A program made the translations under genes and the position numbers. 63,756 nucleotides of DNA, taken from the NCBI GenBank assembly GCA_016192825.1, contig JACPTK010000016.1, forward strand, positions 1-63,756. Reading direction: 5' to 3'. Source of the DNA: Betaproteobacteria bacterium. GTDB lineage: Bacteria > Pseudomonadota > Gammaproteobacteria > Burkholderiales > SG8-41. Positions 14,562-23,204 of this stretch are shown one piece after another. The number at the start of each line of letters is the position of its first letter. The stretch's first letter is position 1. The notes under the pieces are model-generated. The model ran no database searches, was not told the DNA's origin, and saw only the letters and a list, made by a program, of their open reading frames with translations.

Positions 14562-16302
14562 CTTTTTTGTTCTTGAGGGCGTTCGCCCGAATGGCCGAAA
14601 GCGTGGTGCGCGTGGTGATCGCCTCGGGATCGATCTTCAGGTCAATGACGGACGCGGTCGTGGCGCTCCATGAACGCTCGAACGCGGCCTCGAAGTCGGC
14701 GGTCCTCTCCACGGTCTCGCCGTGCAGCCCGTAGGCGCGGGCGAGCGCGGCGAAGTCGGGGTTCTTCAGCTCGGTGCCGCTCACGCGCCCGGGGTGCTCG
14801 CGCTCCTGGTGCATGCGGATGGTGCCGTACATGCCGTTGTTGACGATGAGGAAGACGACCTTCACGCCGTACTGCGCCGCGGTCGCGAGCTCCTGGCCGG
14901 TCATCAGGAAATCGCCGTCGCCGCAGAACGAAACGACCGGGCGCTCCGGATGCACCAGCTTCGCGGCGATCCCCGAGGGGCAGCCGTAGCCCATCGAGCC
15001 GGCGATCGGCGCCACCTCGGTGCGGAAGCCGGGGTACGGGTAGTAGCGGTGGACCCAGCCGGCGAAGTTGCCGGCGCCGTTGGTGACGATGGTCTCCGGC
15101 GGCAGCCGCTTGCGCAGGAACACCATGACCCTGGCCATGTCGAGTTCGCCCGGCACCGGGCCGGGCTCGAGCCACGCCTCGTAGTCCTTGCGCGCGGCCT
15201 TCGTCCAGTCGCTCCACGCCGACGAGGTCACGGGTTGCAGCCTGCGCGCCGCCGCGGCGAATTCGGGCATGCCGGAGTGGATCGGCAGATCGGCCTCGTA
15301 GACGCGGCCGAGCGTCTCCGCGCCGGCGTGCACGTGCACGAACTTCTGCTTCGGCCGCGGCACGTCGATCAGCGTGTAGCCGCCGGTGGTCATCTCGTCG
15401 AGCCGCGTCCCGACCGCGAGCAGGAGATCGCACGATCGGACGCGTTCCGTGAGCGCGGGGTTGATGCCGATGCCCACATCGCCCGCGAAATTGGGCAGCC
15501 GGTTGTCGTAGAGGTCCTGGCGGCGGAACGAGGTGCCCACCGGCAGGTTATTGGCTTCGACGAACGCCCGCAGGTCGTCGCACGCCTGCGCGTTCCAGCC
15601 ACTGCCGCCGAGGATCACGAACGGGCGCTTCGCCTGCGCGAGCATCTCGCGCAGCTTGCGCAGGTCGCCCTCTCCGGGATGCGCGGCAACGCGCTTGTAG
15701 CGGCCGGTGTCCGCGACGGCGGCGGTCTCGGTGAGCATGTCCTCCGGCAGCGCGAGCACCACCGGCCCGGGCCGCCCCGACACCGCGGTGTGGAACGCGC
15801 GGTTCACGTACTCCGGCACGCGGTCGGCGCGATCGATCTGCGCGACCCATTTCGCCATCTGGCCGTACATGCGCCGGTAATCCACTTCCTGGAACGCGTC
15901 GCGCTCGACGAAATCGTTGCCGACCTGGCCGACGAAGAGGATGAGGGGAGTCGAGTCCTGCTGCGCCACGTGCACGCCGATCGCGGCGTTGCTCGCGCCG
16001 GGGCCGCGCGTGACCATGCAGATGCCGGGGCGGCCGGTGAGCTTGCCATAGGTTTCCGCCATGTAGGCGGCGCCGCCTTCCTGGCGGCAGATGATGAACT
16101 GGATTTTCTCGCGCGCGCCGTGCAGGGCGTCGAGAACCTCGAGGTAGCTCTCGCCGGGGACGCCGAACGCGAGGTCCACGCCATGCACCTTGAGCGCGTC
16201 GACCAGCAGTTGGCCACCGGAGCGTGGAGCAGGAATCGGCGGAACGTGGAGCAGGGACCCGTCCGCGGGATGCGACCGTGAAGCCGATTGTTGGCGCGTC
16301 AT
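14557..16302 (-). CDS. Thiamine-diphosphate-dependent enzyme, acetolactate synthase-like
   Basis: A 581-residue ThDP enzyme with the three usual domains. The activating Glu is seen in FGVPGESYLEVL (about residue 50), the central domain spans about 200-340, and the cofactor motif GDGDFLMTGQE...NN lies at about residues 465-495. Length and order fit the acetolactate synthase/glyoxylate carboligase/benzoylformate decarboxylase group. No regulatory small subunit lies nearby, so a catabolic role is more likely than branched-chain synthesis. The substrate cannot be fixed. The start could be some 20 codons later, as the first 25 residues are not conserved. Confidence 0.85.
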   Translation of the reverse strand: MTRQQSASRSHPADGSLLHVPPIPAPRSGGQLLVDALKVHGVDLAFGVPGESYLEVLDALHGAREKIQFIICRQEGGAAYMAETYGKLTGRPGICMVTRGPGASNAAIGVHVAQQDSTPLILFVGQVGNDFVERDAFQEVDYRRMYGQMAKWVAQIDRADRVPEYVNRAFHTAVSGRPGPVVLALPEDMLTETAAVADTGRYKRVAAHPGEGDLRKLREMLAQAKRPFVILGGSGWNAQACDDLRAFVEANNLPVGTSFRRQDLYDNRLPNFAGDVGIGINPALTERVRSCDLLLAVGTRLDEMTTGGYTLIDVPRPKQKFVHVHAGAETLGRVYEADLPIHSGMPEFAAAARRLQPVTSSAWSDWTKAARKDYEAWLEPGPVPGELDMARVMVFLRKRLPPETIVTNGAGNFAGWVHRYYPYPGFRTEVAPIAGSMGYGCPSGIAAKLVHPERPVVSFCGDGDFLMTGQELATAAQYGVKVVFLIVNNGMYGTIRMHQEREHPGRVSGTELKNPDFAALARAYGLHGETVERTADFEAAFERSWSATTASVIDLKIDPEAITTRTTLSAIRANALKNKKA

Positions 16303-16680
16303 ACAGATGCCGATCCATTGCGCGTCTCGGGGGTCAGATCCCAGAGGGAGCCCTCCTCCGCCCCTCGACGCGCCCCACGTTCTTGTGGGGATGCGACCGT
16401 GGCGGTGGCCAGGCGGCCGATGCGTGATCCCTTGTTACTTGCTGCTGACTCAGCCGAGGCCGCACCGACGGTGCGCGCCAATGGGCTGTCATGAGAAACC
16501 TTCATCAATCCTCCTGCCCGGTCCCGCGAAAGCGCCTTTTTTGGAAAGCGAAGCCTAGCATAACCCCGCCGGGGGCGAGCTTAAAGCTTTGCTGCGGAGG
16601 AAGACTTACGACGGGTCACGAAGGACGCCAAGGACGCGAAGACTCGTCGTAATCGTTTCGGTGGGGTCTTACGTCTTGTG
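16303..16680. other. 378-bp gap after the nitrite reductase operon
   Basis: No gene recognised. An 8-bp inverted repeat (TTACGACG at 16606-16613 with CGTCGTAA at 16645-16652) lies just past the nirD stop in the transcribed direction and may help end the operon. A CGAAGGACGCCAAGGACGCGAAG string inside it resembles the CGCCAAG repeats near 9750 and 43225. Confidence 0.4.
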
Positions 16681-17100
16681 TCAAACCTCGACGATGACGA
16701 CGTCGCCGTCGAGACGCGCGGCAAATACCGGGACGCGGACCTGTGGATCTTCCAGGCACTGGCCCGAGGCGAGGTTGAAGTGCTGCTTGTACACGGGCGA
16801 GGCCACGACCAGCTCGCCTTTCAAATCACCGACGATGCCGCGGGAGAGCACGTTCGCCGCCGAGAAGGGGTCGTGGTTGCCGATGGCGTAAATACGGTCG
16901 TCGTCCAGCCGGAACACCGCGATCTGGCGGCCGCCGACGAGCGCGCATACGCCCGTATTGGGCACGATGTCGCCCAGACGGCAGACCGCAACCCATTCAC
17001 TCACAGGAACAGGGGGCGTGGGCCCCTTCCGGCAAGAACGCGCGGGGCCTTCCCGCGCCCCCTGTATCCCCCGTACCGCACGGAGCACCGCATCCGTCAT
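16681..17100 (-). CDS. nirD: Nitrite reductase [NAD(P)H] small subunit NirD
   Basis: The C-terminal 105 residues are a NirD domain, a Rieske-like fold without the Rieske Cys/His ligands (VCRLGDIVPNTGVCALV, then AIGNHDPFSAANVLSRGIVGD). It partners NirB in cytoplasmic reduction of nitrite to ammonium. The ATG at 17100 overlaps the nirB stop by four bases (ATGA), as expected for a coupled pair. The first 33 residues are not NirD-like: they are encoded by a GC-rich hairpin (17009-17065). A GTG at 17004, which would start VSEWVAV, gives a normal-sized protein and may be the true start. Confidence 0.9.
   Translation of the reverse strand: MTDAVLRAVRGIQGAREGPARSCRKGPTPPVPVSEWVAVCRLGDIVPNTGVCALVGGRQIAVFRLDDDRIYAIGNHDPFSAANVLSRGIVGDLKGELVVASPVYKQHFNLASGQCLEDPQVRVPVFAARLDGDVVIVEV
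17009..17065. repeat. GC-rich hairpin inside the nirD 5' end
   Basis: ACAGGGGGCG (17009-17018) pairs with CGCCCCCTGT (17056-17065), and inside it GGCCCC (17021-17026) pairs with GGGGCC (17044-17049). It is read as codons of the non-conserved NirD lead. I take it as a hairpin inserted between nirB and the original nirD start. Confidence 0.6.
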
Positions 17101-19643
17101 GTCGCTACGGCTTCCCGGGCCGACTCGCGCTCGTCCGGGCGCGCGGGCCGGATCTGGCCGCGCTCGGCGACGAACACGACGTCGCGGTCGGGCTCGTCGC
17201 TGTTCACGAAGTGGCGGAAGCGCTTCAGCGTCTCCGGGTCGTTGACCGCCTTCTTCCACTCGCATTCGTAGGTTTCCACCAGACCCTGCATGGCGGCCTC
17301 GAGCTCGGCGCCGATGCCGAGCGAGTCCTCGCACACCACCTTGCGCACGTAGTCGATGCCGCCTTCCAGATTCTCGAGCCAGGTGGCGGTGCGCTGCAGC
17401 CGGTCGCCGGTGCGGATGTAGAACATGAGGAAGCGGTCGATGTACCGGACGAGCGTCCGGCCGTCGAGGCCGCGCGCGAGGAGGTCGGCGTGGCGCGGCT
17501 TCATGCCGCCGTTGCCGCAGACGTACAGGTTCCAGCCCTTTTCCGTGGCGATGATGCCGACGTCCTTGCCCTGCGCCTCGGCGCATTCGCGCGTGCAGCC
17601 CGACACCGCCATCTTCAGCTTGTGCGGCGCGCGCAGCCCGCGGTAGCGGTTCTCGACGTTGATCGCCATCAGCACCGAGTCCTGCACGCCGTAGCGGCAC
17701 CAGGTGCTGCCGACGCAGGATTTCACCGTGCGCAGGGCCTTGCCATAGGCGTGTCCGGACTCGAAGCCCGCGTTGACCAGCGCCTTCCAGATGAGCGGCA
17801 GCTGCTCCAGGCGCGCGCCGAGGAGATCGATGCGCTGGGCGCCGGTGATCTTGGTGTAGAGACCGAACTTCCCCGCGACCTCGCCGAGCACGATCAGCTT
17901 CTCGGGCGTGATCTCGCCGCCGGGCACCCGCGGCACGATCGAGTAGGTGCCGTCCTTCTGGACGTTGGCGAGGAAGCGGTCGTTGGTGTCCTGTAGCGGC
18001 GCGTGCCCGGGCTTGAGGATGAACTCGTTCCAGCAGGCGGCCAGGATCGAGGCCACGGCCGGCTTGCAGATGTCGCAACCGCGCCCGCGGCCGTGCTTCG
18101 CGACGATCTCGTCGAACGTCTTCAGGCCGCCGACGCGCGTCAGGTGGAACAACTCCTGGCGCGAGTGGGGGAAATGCTCGCACAGGTGGTTCTTCACGTC
18201 GACGCCGCGCTTCTTCAGCTCGCAATCGAGGATCTGCTTCACCAGCGGGCCGCACCCGCCGCAGGTGGTGCTCGCGCGAGTCTCCTTCTTCAGCGCGCCG
18301 AGGCTCGTCGCGCCGGCGGCGACGGCGCCGCAGATCGCGCCCTTGGAGACGTTGTTGCAGGAGCAGATCAGCGCCGCGGCCGGCAGCAGGTCCACGCCCA
18401 TGCCCTTGCCGCCGCCTTCGCGCGCCGGCAGGATGAGGTCCTCGGGGTGGTCGGGCAGCGGCAGGGCGTTCAACGTCATTTGCAGCAGGCCGCCGTAGTC
18501 GGCGGTGTTGCCGACCAGCACCGCGCCGAGCAGGCGCTTGCGGTCGCCGGAGATGACCAGCTTCTTGTAGAGGCCCGTCGCCTCGTCGGTGAAGACGCAA
18601 TTGAGCGCGCCCGGCGCCGCGCCGTGAGCGTCGCCGATCGAGGCAACGTCCACCCCCATCAGCTTCAGTTTCGTGCTCATGTCGGCGTCGGCGAACCGTG
18701 CATCGCGCTCGCCGGCGAGGTGCCGGGCCGCGATCTCGGCCATCTGGTAGCCCGGCGCGACCAGTCCGTAGCTGCGGCCACCCCACAGCGCGCACTCACC
18801 TAGGGCGTAGATGTCGGGGTCGCTCGTCTGGCAATGATCGTTGATGACGATGCCGCCGCGCTCGCCGATCGCAAGCCCGGCTGCGCGCGCGAGTTGATCG
18901 CGCGGACGTATGCCGGCTGAGAATACGACGAGATCGGTATCGCGCGATCCGCCATCGGCGAACAGCAGCTTGTGGCGGCGTTCGGAGCCCTTGACGATCT
19001 TCGTCGTCTCTTTCGAGGTGTGGACCCCGACGCCAAGCGCCTCGATCTTCCGGCGCAGCAGCCGCCCGCCCGAGTCATCGAGCTGCACCGCCATCAGGCG
19101 CGGCGCGAATTCCACGACGTGGGTCTCGAGCCCGAGATCGTGCAGGGCCTTGGCTGCCTCGAGCCCCAGCAGCCCGCCGCCGATCACGGTGCCGGTGTGC
19201 GCGCGCGCCGCCGCCGCGCGTATCGCTTCCAGGTCCTCGATGGCGCGGTAGACGAAGCAGTCCGGCCACTCGGCGCCGGGAACCCTGGGCACGAAGGGAT
19301 AGGAGCCGGTGGCGAGCACCAGCTTGTCGTAGGGCAGCTCGTGGCCGCGTGCCGAACGCACGACCTTGCGCACGCGGTCGATCGCCGTCGCCTTCTCGGC
19401 GAGCCGTAGCGCGATTCCGTTCCGCTCGAAGAACCCGTCGGGAACGAGGTTGAGGTCGGCGGCCGATTTCCCGGAGAAGAAGCTGGTCAGCCGCACGCGG
19501 TCGTACGCCGGGCGCGGTTCCGCGCAGAAGACGGTCACCTGCGCGGTGTCCGCCGCGTTTCCGTGCAGCCGGTCGACCAGCTGCTCGAGGAAGCGCTGGC
19601 CGACCATGCCGTTGCCGATGACCACGATTTTTCCCGTCTTCAT
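17097..19643 (-). CDS. nirB: Nitrite reductase [NAD(P)H] large subunit NirB
   Basis: An 848-residue cytoplasmic NirB. In order: FAD/NAD(P)H reductase (residues 1-300; VVIGNGMVGQRFLEQL, VLATGSYPFVPRVPG, VIGGGLLGLEAAKAL), a BFD-like [2Fe-2S] segment (ICSCNNVSKG, then TTCGGCGPLV), and the sulfite/nitrite reductase core. Siroheme-[4Fe-4S] ligands are the C-x5-C in SCVGSTWC and C-x3-C in GCTREC. It reduces nitrite to ammonium with NAD(P)H. AGGAGC lies six bases before the ATG at 19643. It overlaps the membrane-protein gene upstream (stop 19640) and nirD downstream by four bases each, so it is translated as part of the long cluster. Confidence 0.95.
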   Translation of the reverse strand: MKTGKIVVIGNGMVGQRFLEQLVDRLHGNAADTAQVTVFCAEPRPAYDRVRLTSFFSGKSAADLNLVPDGFFERNGIALRLAEKATAIDRVRKVVRSARGHELPYDKLVLATGSYPFVPRVPGAEWPDCFVYRAIEDLEAIRAAAARAHTGTVIGGGLLGLEAAKALHDLGLETHVVEFAPRLMAVQLDDSGGRLLRRKIEALGVGVHTSKETTKIVKGSERRHKLLFADGGSRDTDLVVFSAGIRPRDQLARAAGLAIGERGGIVINDHCQTSDPDIYALGECALWGGRSYGLVAPGYQMAEIAARHLAGERDARFADADMSTKLKLMGVDVASIGDAHGAAPGALNCVFTDEATGLYKKLVISGDRKRLLGAVLVGNTADYGGLLQMTLNALPLPDHPEDLILPAREGGGKGMGVDLLPAAALICSCNNVSKGAICGAVAAGATSLGALKKETRASTTCGGCGPLVKQILDCELKKRGVDVKNHLCEHFPHSRQELFHLTRVGGLKTFDEIVAKHGRGRGCDICKPAVASILAACWNEFILKPGHAPLQDTNDRFLANVQKDGTYSIVPRVPGGEITPEKLIVLGEVAGKFGLYTKITGAQRIDLLGARLEQLPLIWKALVNAGFESGHAYGKALRTVKSCVGSTWCRYGVQDSVLMAINVENRYRGLRAPHKLKMAVSGCTRECAEAQGKDVGIIATEKGWNLYVCGNGGMKPRHADLLARGLDGRTLVRYIDRFLMFYIRTGDRLQRTATWLENLEGGIDYVRKVVCEDSLGIGAELEAAMQGLVETYECEWKKAVNDPETLKRFRHFVNSDEPDRDVVFVAERGQIRPARPDERESAREAVAT

Positions 19644-20278
19644 GTCCGTGCTCCTGTGGCGCGCGGCGGGTCGGGCCGGATGAATCCGGGGGCGGTGCCG
19701 AACATCGGCCGCCAGGTGATCGCGAGTGCATAGAGAGCGCCGAGCCACAGCAGCAGCTCGCCGGCGCGCTGCTGGTCGTCCGCGAGATAGGCGAGGCACA
19801 GGCGCTGGTCGGCGGCGAGATAGCCCCAGCCGAAGCGGAACAGCGTGGCAATCACCTCCAGGTGCACGACCGCCCGCGCGATGAGCGGCAGCCGCGGCCA
19901 GGACAGCGCCACCGCCAGGCCGGCGAGCGGCACCGAGACGAATTTGACCGCGTCCACGACGCCATCGAGCCGCGCGAGGTCGAGCAGGCGCGGCAGCATC
20001 CACAGCACCATCACGAAGCTTGCGGCGACGATGCCGGTGACGCCGCCCGCGTTGAACGATTGCGCGCCGGCAAGCACGCGTCCCGCCGTGCTGTCCGCGC
20101 GCGAAAGCATCCATGCCCTGCCGATGCCATAGCCGATGGCGGCCAGCAGCGGCAGCTGCGCCAGCATGTGCAACGCCATGCTCGATTCGAGCCACGCGCG
20201 CACGGGTGGTGCGACGAGCGCGAGCCACAGGCCTGCGGCCAGCAGCATCGCGCGAGTGGGGTCAACGCGCGGCAACAT
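19640..20278 (-). CDS. Small polytopic membrane protein (OrfX-like, in sNOR-type cluster)
   Basis: A 212-residue inner-membrane protein with about six hydrophobic helices (for example LLAAGLWLALVAPPVRAW, MLAQLPLLAAIGYGIG, VTGIVAASFVMVLWML, FVSVPLAGLAVALSW). It has no catalytic motif that I recognise. Its place after SenC and before nirB, with overlapping ends on both sides, corresponds to OrfX in the NorSY-SenC-OrfX clusters of ammonia-oxidising betaproteobacteria. A role in assembly or electron supply of the heme-copper enzyme is inferred from position only. Confidence 0.7.
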   Translation of the reverse strand: MLPRVDPTRAMLLAAGLWLALVAPPVRAWLESSMALHMLAQLPLLAAIGYGIGRAWMLSRADSTAGRVLAGAQSFNAGGVTGIVAASFVMVLWMLPRLLDLARLDGVVDAVKFVSVPLAGLAVALSWPRLPLIARAVVHLEVIATLFRFGWGYLAADQRLCLAYLADDQQRAGELLLWLGALYALAITWRPMFGTAPGFIRPDPPRATGART

Positions 20279-21032
20279 GGACAGCCTGACGCCCGGCGGC
20301 CCGGCGCGCCGCCTTCGCGATCCCGTCGATATCCTGCGTGTCGAGAATCGCGACGAGCTTGCGGTCGGGCCCGAGCACGTGCACCGCCGCGTTGTGCGCG
20401 TAGCCGCCGAGCCCGTCCGGGATCACGACCACGCCGAACGCGGCGAGCCACCGTTCCACGTCGCCGGCGCGCGCTGGCCGGCCGAGATCCCAGCCCGCCG
20501 GGTCGGCACTGTGACGCGCGCGGTAGGCGCGCAGCTCCGCGGGGCCGTCGCGCGCGGGGTCGAACGTCACGGACACGAGGCGCACCTCGCCCGCGGCGAT
20601 CTCGGGGGCGAGGCGCCGCTGCAGCCGCGCGTAGACCGACCCGAGCGCGACGCAGTACGTCGGGCAGCGGGTATAGACGAAATCCACCAGCAGCACGCGT
20701 CCCGGCATCCCGGAGAGGCGGGTGCGGCCGTCGTCGGCGAGGACTAGCGCGAGATCCGGGACGCTTGCCGGCGCGCGCAGCGCCTGCAGCCGCCGCGCCG
20801 ATTCGAGCGTGTAGGCCTCGAACCCGTCGGTGACGGCGTGTGCGATCGCGAGCCCGGCCGCGAAGGCGAGCGTCGTCGCGATCGCGGTGCACCAAGCATC
20901 GCGGCGGCCGTGCCGCCCCGCCGCGATGCTTAATGAAGCACCATCACCCGAATCGAGATCGGGCCCGTTCGAACGCGTCCGGTTGGCCACCAGGCCACGA
21001 GCCGATTCCATCGTTCGAGAGTCGATCGCCAT
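20262..21032 (-). CDS. SCO1/SenC-family copper chaperone
   Basis: A thioredoxin-fold protein tethered by one N-terminal helix (AIATTLAFAAGLAIAHAV). The copper motif CPTYC (CxxxC) lies in VDFVYTRCPTYC, and the distal His in GYAHNAAVHV. It would metallate the CuA site of the adjacent subunit II. Length is 256 residues from the ATG at 21032; an ATG at 21011 is the alternative. The first 45 residues are atypical and include a perfect 14-bp hairpin (20894-20907 with 20918-20931), so the original start region may have been replaced. The stop overlaps the next gene. Confidence 0.88.
   Translation of the reverse strand: MAIDSRTMESARGLVANRTRSNGPDLDSGDGASLSIAAGRHGRRDAWCTAIATTLAFAAGLAIAHAVTDGFEAYTLESARRLQALRAPASVPDLALVLADDGRTRLSGMPGRVLLVDFVYTRCPTYCVALGSVYARLQRRLAPEIAAGEVRLVSVTFDPARDGPAELRAYRARHSADPAGWDLGRPARAGDVERWLAAFGVVVIPDGLGGYAHNAAVHVLGPDRKLVAILDTQDIDGIAKAARRAAGRQAVHVAAR
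20894..20931. repeat. Perfect 14-bp hairpin within the SenC 5' coding region
   Basis: AAGCATCGCGGCGG (20894-20907) is the exact reverse complement of 20918-20931, with a 10-base loop. It encodes part of the non-conserved N-terminal lead of the SCO protein. Confidence 0.7.
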
Positions 21033-21040
21033 CGCTGTCC

Positions 21041-21096
21041 ACCGAAAGTGATTTTCGGTCAGGAATGTGACGGGACGAAGTACCGTCACATTCCTG
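21041..21096. other. Double hairpin between heme-copper subunit I and senC
   Basis: CAGGAATGTGACGG (21060-21073) and CCGTCACATTCCTG (21083-21096) form a 14-bp perfect stem with a 9-base loop. A second stem, ACCGAAA/TTTCGGT, lies at 21041-21059. On the minus strand the ATG-TGA end of subunit I lies inside the first stem. No T-run follows. It could stabilise the upstream mRNA or lower expression of the chaperone. Confidence 0.55.
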
Positions 21097-22546
21097 CCGA
21101 GAGCGACGCCCGCGGCAGGCGCGCGAGCAGCCGCACGCCGAGCACGAGCGCGGTGACGAGCACCAGGACCGCCGCCAGGGTCCCGATCTGCGCGAAGCCG
21201 AGCCAGGAGACGTCGTGAACGGCGAAGCGCCGCGGCACGCCCAGCCAGCCGCCCGCCAGGAACACGAAGCAGAACACGGCACCCGCGATCCCGTAGGTCC
21301 AGAACGCGGCGCGGTCGAGCGCGGTCTCGGCCCATTGGGTGCGCGTGCACGCGTAGAGCATCGTGCCCAGCAGCATCGGCACCAGCCCGAGCAGCAGGTA
21401 GAAGTGGAAGTGCCCGGGGACCCACTGGGTGTTGTGCATGACGAGGTTCACCCGGATCACGCCGTCCACGATCGCGGGGATGACGCCCGCCGCCCAGCCG
21501 AACAGCGAGAAGATCAGCAGGCGCAGCGGCAGATCCCACTTCAGGCCCGAGCGGTGGATGTTGATCAGCGCGCCGTAGCCGGTCACCAGCAGCACCGGGA
21601 TCCCGCTCAGGTACGACAGGACCTGGCCCGCCACGATCATCCACTTCGGCATCGCGAAATCCATCAGCAGGTGGTGCGGGTAGACCGCCATCACCATCAG
21701 CGTCACCGCCGCCCACGAAGCGAGGAATGGCCGGCTGATCCGCCACGGCCGGCCGGTGTAGCGCGGCACGATCTCGTAGACCCCGACCACCGCCATGTAG
21801 ATCGTCGCGTTGATGAACACGTGCCCGAAGAAGAAGATCAGGTTCTTCATGAGCAGCGCGTCGAATGCGACGGCCGGCAGGTAGATGCTGACGAGGCTCA
21901 TCACCAGCACCACGGCGCCGGCGAGGATGCCGAGCACGTTGATGATGATCACCATCGTGCTGGCGACGACCGTGGGCGGCAGCGAGGTGTCCACCGGCCC
22001 CGAGCCGAAGAGCTGGTCCAGGCCGAGCGCTTTCGCGAGGCTGCCGTAGCGGCGCAGGATCGCCAGCGCGCAGTCGAGGTAGAACAGCAGGAAGCCGACG
22101 CCGATGAACACCAGCCCGCCGACGAAGGCCGCCGCCGCATGCGTGCCCCAGACCCCCATGCCCTTCGCGGGGAGGGGATAGAGGAAGGTCCAGGCGCCGG
22201 CGAAGCGGCCGATGCCGATCGCGGCGAGGATCATCACCACACCGACCAGCGACAGCGCGAGCATGGCGAGGAACATGCCGGTGGAGAGCGCGACGTAGCG
22301 CCGCAGGAAGTACCACATGACCGCGGCGCCGGCGAGCCCCGAGATGCCGACCATGCCGGCGCCGTGGAGCGTCATGATCTCGTAGACGAAGCTCGCCGGT
22401 ATCGGCAGCCAGGTCGCCTGCGCGGCGCGGAACACGGCGCCGGCGATCATCATGAGCAGGAACACCGCGATCCCGATCGCGACGTAGAGCTGGAACGCGA
22501 GCCGCGCGGAAGGGGTGTCGGCGGAGTGCATCGTGGGTGCGTTCAT
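21086..22546 (-). CDS. Heme-copper oxidase superfamily subunit I, sNOR-like (NorY-type)
   Basis: A 486-residue, 12-helix subunit I. Low-spin haem ligands are His61 (TLHGAG) and His381. The high-spin haem and CuB ligands are His379 (VPGHFHF), His242 (FFGHVFIN) and the pair His291-His292 (YPHHLL). In oxidases the residue four after His242 is Tyr, cross-linked to that His; here it is Asn246, so this is probably not an oxygen-reducing oxidase. With subunit II, SenC and an OrfX-like gene it matches the NorSY-SenC-OrfX arrangement assigned to NO reduction (sNOR). NO reductase function is inferred, not shown. The stop codon lies in a hairpin. Confidence 0.85.
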   Translation of the reverse strand: MNAPTMHSADTPSARLAFQLYVAIGIAVFLLMMIAGAVFRAAQATWLPIPASFVYEIMTLHGAGMVGISGLAGAAVMWYFLRRYVALSTGMFLAMLALSLVGVVMILAAIGIGRFAGAWTFLYPLPAKGMGVWGTHAAAAFVGGLVFIGVGFLLFYLDCALAILRRYGSLAKALGLDQLFGSGPVDTSLPPTVVASTMVIIINVLGILAGAVVLVMSLVSIYLPAVAFDALLMKNLIFFFGHVFINATIYMAVVGVYEIVPRYTGRPWRISRPFLASWAAVTLMVMAVYPHHLLMDFAMPKWMIVAGQVLSYLSGIPVLLVTGYGALINIHRSGLKWDLPLRLLIFSLFGWAAGVIPAIVDGVIRVNLVMHNTQWVPGHFHFYLLLGLVPMLLGTMLYACTRTQWAETALDRAAFWTYGIAGAVFCFVFLAGGWLGVPRRFAVHDVSWLGFAQIGTLAAVLVLVTALVLGVRLLARLPRASLSAGM

Positions 22547-22559
22547 CTTTGGTCTCCCT

Positions 22560-23090
22560 TTACGATCCGGCGCGGACCTTGATCACGGCCCGCATGTTGT
22601 GGTGCGCGATCCCGCAGTATTCGAGGCACAGCACCTCGTAATCCCCGGGCTCGGTGAAGCGCACCTGCAGCTTGTTCACGTACCCCGGCATCGCCTGGGT
22701 CTGCGCCACCAGGGTGTTCTTGTCCTTGTAGATCGCGAAACCGTGGTTGACGTCGGCGCTGGTGAGCTCGAACTCCACCAGTTGCCCGGCCCGGACGGTG
22801 TCCCGCTCGAGCTGCCAGCGGAACTGGTGGCCGGTGGCGCGGATCACGACGTCGGGCTTCGCCGCGGTCGCGGCGTGGCCGGCGATCGGCCATTCCCGCA
22901 GTGTCGCGAACGAGATCGCGGCGCCGGCGGCGATCACGAGCCAGAACAGGCGGTCGCGCCATTGAAACGCCGTCCTGGCGATGGCGCCGCCGTCGCCGCC
23001 CGGCCGGCTCGCGCCCTTGACGACCCACAGGAACACGGCGGCGACGACCGCCATCAATATGAGACTCAGCGCCCACGCAAGGTTCTGCAT
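22560..23090 (-). CDS. Heme-copper oxidase subunit II with complete CuA site (NorS-type)
   Basis: A 176-residue protein with two N-terminal membrane helices (about 5-25 and 48-63) and a periplasmic cupredoxin domain. CuA ligands are all present: His116 (VNHGF), Cys155 and Cys159 with Glu157 between (CLEYC), His163 and Met166. It would take electrons from a cytochrome c and pass them to subunit I. It sits 13 bases upstream of subunit I. It is shorter than the usual cytochrome oxidase subunit II (about 250 residues), as expected for the compact sNOR-like and B-type forms. Confidence 0.88.
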   Translation of the reverse strand: MQNLAWALSLILMAVVAAVFLWVVKGASRPGGDGGAIARTAFQWRDRLFWLVIAAGAAISFATLREWPIAGHAATAAKPDVVIRATGHQFRWQLERDTVRAGQLVEFELTSADVNHGFAIYKDKNTLVAQTQAMPGYVNKLQVRFTEPGDYEVLCLEYCGIAHHNMRAVIKVRAGS

Positions 23091-23124
23091 CGTTCCACTC
23101 CCTCGGTCTTTCGGCCGGTCGCCG

Positions 23125-23187
23125 CTACTCGGCGATGGCCATCATGTATTCCACCGCCGCCTTGTAACGAAGATCGTCGAATTTCAT
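23125..23187 (-). pseudogene. C-terminal fragment of a c-type cytochrome (20 residues)
   Basis: ATG at 23187 opens MKFDDLRYKAAVEYMMAIAE and stops. The KAAVEYMM helix is the typical last helix of class I (c5-like) cytochromes c. The haem-binding part is gone. It lies between subunit II and the monohaem protein, so I take it as the remnant of a small electron donor gene once in this operon. A tiny functional peptide is less likely. Confidence 0.45.
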
Positions 23188-23204
23188 TTATTCGGGTCCT
23201 CGTG

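Noticed and set aside
14722-16281. 519-codon plus-strand frame over the ThDP enzyme
   Set aside because: This is an antisense shadow. The minus strand has complete ThDP motifs and a normal length.
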